From Phycisphaeraceae bacterium (lineage in GTDB: Bacteria; Planctomycetota; Phycisphaerae; Phycisphaerales; Phycisphaeraceae): a stretch of 64,000 nt of DNA. Of this stretch, positions 45,866 through 53,575 are shown piece by piece. Below the pieces are notes generated by a model. It had not been told where the DNA came from, did no database searches, and saw nothing but the letters and a program-made list of their open reading frames with translations. The translations under genes were made by a program, and so were the position numbers. The stretch covers positions 1-64,000 of the forward strand of contig JANQFR010000013.1 in assembly GCA_028277745.1 (NCBI GenBank), given 5' to 3'. How positions within the stretch are numbered: position 1 is the stretch's first letter; each line of letters starts with the position of its first letter.

Positions 45866-48454
45866 CTACGTGGATGAAACGGCGGCCATCTTGGCGCCGA
45901 AGCGGTTGACGCTCTGCATGACCGGCGGCCGCGTCAACTGCTCCAGCGTCATCGCGGCGTCCGAGACGATCTCAAACACGAACACCTCGCCCGGCAGGAG
46001 CGTGACGCACTGGTCGTTGATCGTCGCGTCGGGGTCGATCCGGTCGGGGAAGACGCAGATGTCGCGCATCAGCGACCGGGCCCGGACCGTCAGCCGCTTG
46101 ACCCGGCCGTCGGTTTCCAGCGACGCCTCGAAGTCCGCGTCGGGATACGCCAGTTCCTTGTCCGGCGCGAACCACCACTCATTGCGGGCGTCGCCCATGT
46201 CGACCACCAGGAACGCGTCTTCGGTCTGCTCGCGCCAGTCGTCGGGCACGTCGAAACGCTCCAGGCTGCGCGGGGCGACCTCGACGTCCTTCCTCAGTTC
46301 CTGCAGCGTCTGGCCGTCGAGCGACATCTTGCGGAGCACGCACTGGCCGCTCCAGACCTCGTCATGGTCGTTGTGGAAGTAGACCGCCAGCGCGCCCATC
46401 GGCTCGCCCTGGGGGGCGACGCCGCGGGTCTTGATTGTGACCAGGCGGTCGGCGAAGAAGCGGCGGGACGCGAACAGCAGCGGCTTGGCCCGGCCGTCGT
46501 TGTCGATCGCCGACCACGACGAGACGGGGTAGGCGTCGTTGAGTTGCCAGTACAGAGCCCCGCTGTTCCAGGGGAACAGGGCGCGGAACCATTCGACGCC
46601 CATGCTCAAGGCCCGGGCCTGCATGACCTGGGCGAGGTAGAGCCAGTCGTCGAAGCGGTCGTCGGGCGGGACGAAGTCGTCGCACATCCGGTCGCGGGTC
46701 TGTTCCTGGCCGGGGCGGCCGTTTTTGTTGTGGAGCTTCATCGCGTCCGAGTTCCAGCGGCGCTGGTCGGGCGGGATCACGCGTTCGAGGGTGGGCCAGC
46801 AGGGCGGGCCGTGGAAGCCGAACTCGCTGGAGAAGCGGGGGAAGTGGGCGAGGTAATTGCGGTACTGGCCCGGGCCGTGCCAGACGTCCCAGATGTGCCG
46901 GTTGCCGAACTCGTTGGCGTTGGCGTCGCGTTGGAAGACGTCGGGGATGCCGGAATAGGGGCTGCCGGGCCAGTAGGGCTTGGTCGGGTCGATCTCGTCG
47001 ATGACGGCCGGGAAGGTATCGAGGTAGTAGCGCGACCCCCAGCCGCGTCCGTCGACGAACTCGTGCCAGGGCCGGCCCTTGTAATTCCACGCGGTGTAGC
47101 CCATGAAGTTTTCGTTGCACCCGTTCCAGATCACCAGCGACGGGCGCCGGCTCAGCCGCGAGACGTTGTCGCGCGCCTCGGCCTCGAACTGCGCCGGGAA
47201 CGGGCCCTCCTCGCTGTAGCACGCGCAGGCGCAGCAGAAGTCCTGCCAGACCATCACGCCCAACTCGTCGCAGGCCTCATAAAACGTGTCGGACTCGTAC
47301 ACCCCGCCGCCCCACACGCGGAGCATGTTCATGTTGGCGCCGAGGGCCTGATGGATGCGGTCGCGATAGCGCTGGGCGGTGACGCGGTGCGGGAAGCAGT
47401 CGTCGGGGACCCAGTTGGCGCCTTTGCAGTAGATCGGTTTGCCGTTGACCTTGAGGGTCATGCCCGCGCCGCGGCCCAGCCCGTCGAACGGGGCGGGGTC
47501 CGGCTCGGTCACCAGCTCGCTGGTGCGCAGGCCGATGCGATGGACGACCTCCTGGACCGTGTCGCCGCGTTCGTCTTTGAGCTTGATCTTCAGCTCATAC
47601 AGCGGCTGGTCCCCGTGGCCGGCGGGCCACCAGAGCCGGGGCCGGTCGACGGTGATCGTGGTCTGCACGAGCGAGCCGGCGACGGCGCCGTCGATCGGGT
47701 CGCAGACGAGCCGCCGGCCGTCGGGGCCGCGGAGGCTGTAGCCGATGTCGATCGGGCCCGGATCCGCCGCGGCCTCGGTCTGGACCCGCAGGTCGATCAC
47801 GGCCCGCTCCTCATCCGCGCGGGTGACCAGTGGGCGGACATCGCCGAAGCGCGCCCCGCTCCAGGCCTCCAGCCGGATCGGCCGCCAGACGCCCGCGGTG
47901 ACGACCACCGGCCCCCAGTCCCACCCGAAGTTGCACGCCATCTTGCGGATGAAGTTGTGCGGGTGCTGCGGGTTCGAGCCGCCGCCATGGACGGGCAGCT
48001 CGCCAAACCGCTCTTCCATCGCTTCGGCGTAGGGCAACGCCGCGGCGAAGGTGATGCTCAGCGTGTTGGCGCCCGCCCGCAGCAGCGGCTTGGCGTTGAA
48101 CCGGCGCCGTATGTGCATGTTGTCCGCTTCGCCCAGTTTCTCGCCGTTGAGCCGCAGCTCGGCGAGCGTGTCCAGGCCCTCACAAACCACGTCGACCCGG
48201 TCGTGCGCCAGCGTGTCGGCGTCCACGTCGAACGTCGCAACGTAACGCCAGTCGGTCCGGCCGATCCAGAGCAGGTCCAGCTCGTTCATCCCGACGTAGG
48301 GGTCGGGGATCAGGCCCGCGGCCATGAGGTCGGTGTGGACGCACCCGGGCACGGTCGCCTTGATGGTCTGTTCTCGGATACCGTCGGGGACGAGCGACAG
48401 GTCGCCGACCGCTTGAAGGGTCCAGTTGGAATCATGCAGGGACCGTGTGATCAT
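45866..48454 (-). CDS. family 2 glycoside hydrolase, beta-mannosidase type
   Basis: An 862-residue GH2 enzyme. The N-terminal sugar-binding domain (LHDSNWTLQAVGD, WRYVATFDVDADTL), the Ig-like domain (RLWWPAGHGDQPLYELKIKL) and the barrel are all present. The acid/base Glu is in VIWNGCNENFMGY (NE) and the nucleophile Glu in RFSSEFGFHGPPCW. GANMNMLRVWGGGVYESDTFYEACDELG and the overall layout match beta-mannosidases. No signal peptide is seen, so it would act in the cytoplasm. ATG 48454 overlaps the dapF stop (ATGA), fixing the start. Confidence 0.92.
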   Translation of the reverse strand: MITRSLHDSNWTLQAVGDLSLVPDGIREQTIKATVPGCVHTDLMAAGLIPDPYVGMNELDLLWIGRTDWRYVATFDVDADTLAHDRVDVVCEGLDTLAELRLNGEKLGEADNMHIRRRFNAKPLLRAGANTLSITFAAALPYAEAMEERFGELPVHGGGSNPQHPHNFIRKMACNFGWDWGPVVVTAGVWRPIRLEAWSGARFGDVRPLVTRADEERAVIDLRVQTEAAADPGPIDIGYSLRGPDGRRLVCDPIDGAVAGSLVQTTITVDRPRLWWPAGHGDQPLYELKIKLKDERGDTVQEVVHRIGLRTSELVTEPDPAPFDGLGRGAGMTLKVNGKPIYCKGANWVPDDCFPHRVTAQRYRDRIHQALGANMNMLRVWGGGVYESDTFYEACDELGVMVWQDFCCACACYSEEGPFPAQFEAEARDNVSRLSRRPSLVIWNGCNENFMGYTAWNYKGRPWHEFVDGRGWGSRYYLDTFPAVIDEIDPTKPYWPGSPYSGIPDVFQRDANANEFGNRHIWDVWHGPGQYRNYLAHFPRFSSEFGFHGPPCWPTLERVIPPDQRRWNSDAMKLHNKNGRPGQEQTRDRMCDDFVPPDDRFDDWLYLAQVMQARALSMGVEWFRALFPWNSGALYWQLNDAYPVSSWSAIDNDGRAKPLLFASRRFFADRLVTIKTRGVAPQGEPMGALAVYFHNDHDEVWSGQCVLRKMSLDGQTLQELRKDVEVAPRSLERFDVPDDWREQTEDAFLVVDMGDARNEWWFAPDKELAYPDADFEASLETDGRVKRLTVRARSLMRDICVFPDRIDPDATINDQCVTLLPGEVFVFEIVSDAAMTLEQLTRPPVMQSVNRFGAKMAAVSST

Positions 48455-49269
48455 TCTGGCCATTCTCCCGAGAAAATCTCGACCGCCGGCCCGGTCATCA
48501 GGACGTGGTTGTCGGACTCGCGCCACTCCAGCCCGAGGTCGCCCCCGGGCAGGTGGGCGGTGATGGCGCGGCCGGTGCGGCCGTTGAGCACCCCGGCGAC
48601 CGCGACGGCGCACGCCCCGGTGCCGCAGGCGAGCGTGGCCCCGCTGCCCCGCTCCCAATGCAGGACGGTCACCTCGTCGTCGCCGTTGACCTGCACGAAG
48701 TGGATGTTCATCCGGTTGGGGAACGCCGGATGGCGCTCCAGCGTTTCGCCCAGCGCCAGCTGCGGGCCGCGGTTGATCGAATCCACGTAAAACACCGCGT
48801 GCGGGTTGCCCATGCTCACGAACGTGGCCTCGCGCACCTGCTCGTCGAGCCCGCTCTTGTCCACGGGGATGTCGGGCAGGGCGAGGATCGGCTCGCCCAT
48901 GTCGACGGTCACGGTTTCGACCCGGCCGTCGCCGTTGGTCTGGTAATCGAGGCTCAGCACGCCCGCGGCGGTCTGGACCTTCATCGGCCTCGCGTCGGCC
49001 AGGCCGTGGTCGTGGGCGTACTTGCAGACGCAGCGGATGCCGTTGCCGCACATCTCGCCCTCGGACCCGTCGGCGTTGAACATCCGCATACGGACGTGGG
49101 CGTTGACGCCGTCGTCTGGCGGCAGGACCAGGATCAGCCCGTCGGCGCCGACCCCGAAGTGGCGGTCGCTGATGCGCACCGACAGCGCCGGCGGGTCCGC
49201 GACGGCCTCGGCGAAGCCGTCGACGTACACATAATCGTTGCCGATCCCGTGCATCTTGGTGAAACGCAT
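48451..49269 (-). CDS. dapF: diaminopimelate epimerase
   Basis: A 272-residue DapF that turns LL-DAP into meso-DAP for lysine and peptidoglycan. The catalytic Cys pair is intact: FNADGSEGEMCGNGIRC and GSGATLACGTGACA. The N-terminus MRFTKMHGIGNDYVYVDG is standard. A perfect TATAAT (49283-49278) ends 8 bases before the ATG and overlaps the stop of the upstream M48 gene; no Shine-Dalgarno is present, so dapF may also be made from its own leaderless mRNA. Its presence argues for DAP-type peptidoglycan in this organism. Confidence 0.96.
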   Translation of the reverse strand: MRFTKMHGIGNDYVYVDGFAEAVADPPALSVRISDRHFGVGADGLILVLPPDDGVNAHVRMRMFNADGSEGEMCGNGIRCVCKYAHDHGLADARPMKVQTAAGVLSLDYQTNGDGRVETVTVDMGEPILALPDIPVDKSGLDEQVREATFVSMGNPHAVFYVDSINRGPQLALGETLERHPAFPNRMNIHFVQVNGDDEVTVLHWERGSGATLACGTGACAVAVAGVLNGRTGRAITAHLPGGDLGLEWRESDNHVLMTGPAVEIFSGEWPE

Positions 49270-49278
49270 GGCGAGCGA

Positions 49279-50712
49279 TTATAGCGGCGGCGTCCACGGC
49301 CCGAGGCCGAGCAGCACGTGGGCCGCCGTTACGATCCCCAACGCGGCCAGGGTGGCGAGCTTGATCCAGTTCATCTGCCGGTCGATGCTCAACTCGCTGA
49401 CCTTCCGCCCGACCAGGCTGCGGAGGTAGGCCTGCCGCCACGCGATCGAGCCGTGCCGCCAGTTATGCTTCCGGGCCGGGACATGGTTCAGGTCGGCCAC
49501 GCTCTGCAGCGCCCAGACCATGGTGCGCACCGAGTCCTCGTCGACCGTCGCCAGCCGCCCCGGGTCGCGCTTGGCCACCAGGTGCTGGACCGCGTACGTG
49601 TCGGCCTGCCGTTCGATCCGCCGCGACACCCACCCGAACGCCAGCGCCCACACCAGCGCGGCGCCCCCCGCCGCCGCGGCGGCTAACCCGTCGGCCCAGC
49701 CGGCAGCCTCGACGTCCATCCCCAGCGTGTCCGCCGCCGACCACAGCAGCGTCGCCAGCACCAGCTCCGCCGAACCCAGCAGGCCCAGCGCCGCCGCGAT
49801 CAGCCAGAACATGTGGCGCCGCCTCACGTGCGCCAGCTCGTGAGCCATCACCGCCTCGACCTGCGGCCGGTGCAGCTTCTCGAGCAGCCCGTCGGTCAGC
49901 AGGATGTACCGCAGCGGCCCGACCAGCCCCATCACCGCGGCGTTGATCATCCCCCCGCGCGTCCGCCACAGCAGCACGTCGCGCACCCCCACCCGGTGCT
50001 GGCGACACATCGCTTCCATCTGCACACGCACCTCGCCCGCCGGCAGCGGGACCGTGTCCCACAGGTAGCGGATCACCAGCGGCGCCAGCAGAAACACCCC
50101 CAGGCTGCCGATCAGACGCACCGCGGTCTGCACCCCGGCGCCGGCGTCGGGCATCAGCACCGGGACCGCCTCGTACCACGCCAGGATGATCAACAGCGGG
50201 GCGAGGATCAGCGCCGCCTCGTGCCGGATGTGCACGCCGAGGTAGCCCCAGCGCGACCAGATCGGCTTGAACGCCGCGCCCGAGTCGATCTCCCGGATCA
50301 GCGCCGCCTCCCGCAGCCGGCGGTCGATCGGGTAGTACGCCCACCACGCCCACGCCAGCGCCGCGAGCGTCGGGGCGAGGATGAGCAGCTCGTCGACCAG
50401 GATGAGGTTGCCGGCTAGGCCGCGCACCGCCGCGAGGCCGCCGCACATCAGGTCGTTGAAAAAGAGGAACAGCACGGCGAGGCGGTAGGCGCCGGTGAGC
50501 CGTTCGAGCCGCGTGAGGGTTCCCGCGGCGCGGCCGTCGCTGAGCCGGCGGTAGGCGTTGCGGCAGGCCAACCAGTAGAGCAGTCCGAGGGCCAGCTTCG
50601 GCGCCAGGACGATCGCCCCCGCCGTCGCCGGGCCGGGCGTCCACCAGGCCAGGCCGTCGGCCGCGTCATAGATGAACAGCCCGAGGATCAGGGCCATCAA
50701 GAGCAACTGCAT
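49279..50712 (-). CDS. M48-family membrane metalloprotease
   Basis: A 477-residue membrane protein with at least eight hydrophobic segments and the zinc motif AHELAHVRRRH (HExxH, near residue 290) plus the third ligand Glu in SRRIERQADTYAV, the pattern of M48 Ste24/HtpX-like proteases. The extra N-terminal helices make it longer than HtpX. It is the first gene of the minus-strand run that includes dapF, 9 bases upstream of it. It probably acts in membrane protein quality control; no specific substrate can be named. Confidence 0.87.
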   Translation of the reverse strand: MQLLLMALILGLFIYDAADGLAWWTPGPATAGAIVLAPKLALGLLYWLACRNAYRRLSDGRAAGTLTRLERLTGAYRLAVLFLFFNDLMCGGLAAVRGLAGNLILVDELLILAPTLAALAWAWWAYYPIDRRLREAALIREIDSGAAFKPIWSRWGYLGVHIRHEAALILAPLLIILAWYEAVPVLMPDAGAGVQTAVRLIGSLGVFLLAPLVIRYLWDTVPLPAGEVRVQMEAMCRQHRVGVRDVLLWRTRGGMINAAVMGLVGPLRYILLTDGLLEKLHRPQVEAVMAHELAHVRRRHMFWLIAAALGLLGSAELVLATLLWSAADTLGMDVEAAGWADGLAAAAAGGAALVWALAFGWVSRRIERQADTYAVQHLVAKRDPGRLATVDEDSVRTMVWALQSVADLNHVPARKHNWRHGSIAWRQAYLRSLVGRKVSELSIDRQMNWIKLATLAALGIVTAAHVLLGLGPWTPPL

Positions 50713-50779
50713 GACCGTACTGTCGCAGGCTGCGCCCGCGAATCAAATCGCGTCGGGCATATCGCGTGCGGTTGACATT

Positions 50780-50830
50780 TAGCCGGGCCGCTACGCGGCC
50801 CCGGACCAGGCGGGCGTAGCCCGCCGGCTA
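50780..50830 (-). repeat. double-palindrome intergenic repeat, copy D
   Basis: A complete 51-base copy with TAGCC and GGCTA ends and two hairpins: GGGCCGC-TAC-GCGGCCC and GGCGGGC-GTA-GCCCGCC. It differs from the reverse complement of copy A at only two positions, 37 kb away. It lies 24 bases 3' of rpmH and upstream of the M48 gene. Confidence 0.88.
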
Positions 50831-50854
50831 TCGACGGCGAAATGGGTGGTTGAC

Positions 50855-51004
50855 TTAAAAGTTCGAGCGGACGTTGACGCTGCGGCCGGCGCGGCGTTTG
50901 CGGTTGATCATCTTCCGGCCGAGCCGGGTCCGCATCCGGGCGCGGAAGCCGAACTTGCGGGCCCGCTTGATCAGGCTCCGGCGCTTGGGGTAGTGCGTGG
51001 ACAT
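50855..51004 (-). CDS. rpmH: 50S ribosomal protein L34
   Basis: A 49-residue frame too short for usual ORF cut-offs. The product is strongly basic and matches L34: YPKRRSLIKRARKFGFRARM, then RTRLGRKMINRKRRAGR (compare KRTHGFRARMRTKGGRKVL of other bacteria). The start is ATG 51004, the stop TAA 50857-50855. It sits 24 bases after the secreted propeller gene on the same strand, not beside rnpA and dnaA as in most bacteria. A palindromic repeat follows the stop. Confidence 0.92.
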   Translation of the reverse strand: MSTHYPKRRSLIKRARKFGFRARMRTRLGRKMINRKRRAGRSVNVRSNF

Positions 51005-51028
51005 GGACGGGCTCTCTGTATCCTGGGC

Positions 51029-53539
51029 TTACGGTCGGATGTTCACGATCTTGGCGTGGTAACCGGTGTTCCCCCTCACGTCGGCCACCCGCAGGATGAT
51101 CACGTGGTCGCCGGGGGAAAGATCGGAGATCGTAACCGACCACGCCTCGCGTGTCGAGTCGAAGATCAGGTCCGTGGGGAGGATGGGCTCGTAGAACTCG
51201 GCGTCGTCGACCACGTAGGCGATCGATTGGATCGGGCTGAACGCGTCCACGGCTGTGCCTGAGAGGGTGACGGCCCGGCCCGCCACGGCGGCCTTGACGT
51301 CTTCAAGGGTGGGGGCCGTGGTATCGACCAGGACCGGCGCCGAGCGGCGGTGGGCGGTCAGGACCATGTCCGGGGGGTTGTCCAGCTTGTCCGAGGCGGT
51401 GACCCGCAGCAGGTACCAGCCGTCGGGCGCCCGGCGGGTGTTCCACTCGTAGGTCAGCGCGTCGAGGTCGGACGCCAGGTCGATCCACCGCTCGGCGCCC
51501 GCGGGCTGATAGGCGAGCGTGAAGAGCAGGCGGTCGCCGTTGGGGTCCGACGCCTCCCACTCGACGGTCATGTTCGGCGAGGCCTCGGTCTCCTCCTGGC
51601 CCGGCTGGGGCGGCGTCGGCTCGGGATAGGCGGCCTTGAACGTGCTGACCACCGGGCGGAGGTTCGGGGTGACGTACGCGGTGGCCACGCGGCCGACGAC
51701 CGGGGTCTGGCCGTCGCCGCCGGTGAGGGTCAGGCGGTACTGCAGGAAGCGGGCGGGCGGGGCCTTGACCTCGAGCTGCCGCGGCTGGAGCGGCGACGCG
51801 TCCGGCTGCGGTTCGAGCGTGATCGGGTCGGACCACTTGGACCAGGGCGCCTCCTCGGGGTCTTCGACGTTGCCCGAGCGGGTGGCGACCGCGACGCTCG
51901 CTCCCGCGGGGATGTCGGCGGTCAGGTGCATCGCGCCCCACAGCGAGACCTGGCCGGCGTCCAGGATGGGCCCGGAATAGGCGCCGCTGGTCGCCGTCTC
52001 GCCGGTGAGCAGCAGCAGCTCGGCGGGGTTGGCCGCGCCCATGAGCACGCCCTTGGGGGTCAGCAGCAGGGCCGGCACCTGCTCGGGCTCGACGTCGGCG
52101 ATGATGGTCATCTCGTTGTTGGACGGGTCCACGCGGAAGACCTGCCCCTCGTTGCCGGTGGCGACGATGAGCTGGCCGTCGTCGTTGACGATGCTGAGGA
52201 TCATGACCGATTCGCGGAAGACCTCGGCGACAAAGCCCTCGGGGTCGATGCGGTAGACGGCGTTGCCCTCCTTGGGCCCTTCCTGGGGCGCCCCGCCCTG
52301 GGCGCGGCGGGCCGGCCGGGCGGAGGCCGATCCGGGCCTGGACGGCCCGGCGGACAGGGCGCCGGACTTGCGGGCCGCCTCCAGCCGGGCCCGCACCAGC
52401 TCGCGGAGCCGGTCGCGCTGCTCCGGCGTCGGCTCGGCGTCGGGCTCACCTTCTTCCTCGCTCTGGGCGTCAGCGGCTTCGTCCTCTTCCTGGGCGGGGA
52501 CGGCGGCGGCGGGCTGATCGGCGGGCGCCGCCTCGGTCGGGGCGACGGCAGCGGCTTCGGCCGCCTCGGCGGGGGCGGCGGTCTCCTCGGGGGCGGGGGG
52601 GACCTCCGGCAGGTCGTCGGGCGCGGGCGGCTGCTCGGGCTCGGCCTCGCCTTCGCCGGCCGGCGCCTCGGCGGGGGCGACCCGGCCGACCTCTTCCTCG
52701 ACCAGCTCCCCGAGCCGGCCGGGCCGGGCCTGGTCGGCGTCGGCGGTGCCGGCGTAGAGCGTGCCGTCGGGCAGGACCAGCAGGGCGCCGATCTCGGGCT
52801 CGGGGGCGTCAAAGACGACGAAGCTGTCGAAGCCGGTCTCGGCGTCGGGGTTGGCGGTGAGGCGGTAGATCAGCCCGTCGGTGTCGGCGCCGGCGTAGAG
52901 GACGCCGGGGTTGAGCATGGAGAGGCAGAGGATATTGGCTTGGTTGGCGTCGAGGATGGGCGTCGCGGCCGGCTGGCCGTCCTCCCCGAGGGCGACGCGG
53001 TAGACCACGCCCTCGGTCCCGGTCGCGACGTAAACCGGCGGGTTGGGCCCCTCCTCTTCGCTGACGACGATGTCCCAGACGTAACGGGCGTCGGGCAGCT
53101 CGATGATCGTGACCAACTCGCCCGCGTCGTTGAGCTCGGCCAGCCGGCTGGTCTTGCCGCTGACCCCGGCCAGGAGCTTGCCGCCGTACTGGGCGAGGCA
53201 GAACACCTGCTCGTTGGGCAGGGCGGCGACCTCGGTCGTCTCGTCCCCCACGCGTTTGAACAGCTTGCCCTCGGGGCCGGCGGCGAGGTAGATCGTGTCG
53301 CCGATCGCCGCCACGTCGTAGATGACGCTGGCGTCTTCGCCCAACTCGGCCAGCGACGTGATGCCGGTGGCGAGCTTGATGTCGCCGAGGTTGGTGACGA
53401 CGGTGTTGTCGTTCTCGCCGGGCTCGAAGTCGGCCTCGGTGGTCTGGATGAACTGGCCCGGGCGGATGGCCAGGGCGGGCGGCGCCGCGGCGGCGCCCAG
53501 GAGCACAGCGGCGGAAGCGATCGTGAACAGACGTCTCAT
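51029..53539 (-). CDS. large secreted beta-propeller protein with acidic linker and Ig-like end
   Basis: An 836-residue secreted protein. Signal peptide at residues 1-24 (RLFTIASAAVLLGAAAAPPALA). Residues 60-275 hold propeller-like blades (VYVATGTEGVVYRVAL, VLYAGADTDGLIYRL, GTLYAGTADADQ). A Pro/Ala/Glu-rich linker spans about 280-425, then blades resume (AVYRIDPEGFVAEVF, IVATGNEGQVFRVDP). The C-terminal 300 residues look like sugar-binding/Fn3 and Ig-like beta domains, ending GDHVIILRVADVRGNTGY. It follows the S55 protease by 36 bases. No catalytic motif is evident; it may be an envelope scaffold or the protease's partner. Confidence 0.78.
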   Translation of the reverse strand: MRRLFTIASAAVLLGAAAAPPALAIRPGQFIQTTEADFEPGENDNTVVTNLGDIKLATGITSLAELGEDASVIYDVAAIGDTIYLAAGPEGKLFKRVGDETTEVAALPNEQVFCLAQYGGKLLAGVSGKTSRLAELNDAGELVTIIELPDARYVWDIVVSEEEGPNPPVYVATGTEGVVYRVALGEDGQPAATPILDANQANILCLSMLNPGVLYAGADTDGLIYRLTANPDAETGFDSFVVFDAPEPEIGALLVLPDGTLYAGTADADQARPGRLGELVEEEVGRVAPAEAPAGEGEAEPEQPPAPDDLPEVPPAPEETAAPAEAAEAAAVAPTEAAPADQPAAAVPAQEEDEAADAQSEEEGEPDAEPTPEQRDRLRELVRARLEAARKSGALSAGPSRPGSASARPARRAQGGAPQEGPKEGNAVYRIDPEGFVAEVFRESVMILSIVNDDGQLIVATGNEGQVFRVDPSNNEMTIIADVEPEQVPALLLTPKGVLMGAANPAELLLLTGETATSGAYSGPILDAGQVSLWGAMHLTADIPAGASVAVATRSGNVEDPEEAPWSKWSDPITLEPQPDASPLQPRQLEVKAPPARFLQYRLTLTGGDGQTPVVGRVATAYVTPNLRPVVSTFKAAYPEPTPPQPGQEETEASPNMTVEWEASDPNGDRLLFTLAYQPAGAERWIDLASDLDALTYEWNTRRAPDGWYLLRVTASDKLDNPPDMVLTAHRRSAPVLVDTTAPTLEDVKAAVAGRAVTLSGTAVDAFSPIQSIAYVVDDAEFYEPILPTDLIFDSTREAWSVTISDLSPGDHVIILRVADVRGNTGYHAKIVNIRP

Positions 53540-53575
53540 CGTGGAGGTTTCCGGAGGGTAGGGGCGCTCAACGGG

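Noticed and set aside
45836-45868. A possible sixth copy of the double-palindrome repeat at the 3' end of the GH2 gene
   Set aside because: Only the terminal GCCCGGCTA and a weak hairpin fit; the rest diverges and the orientation disagrees with the other copies.
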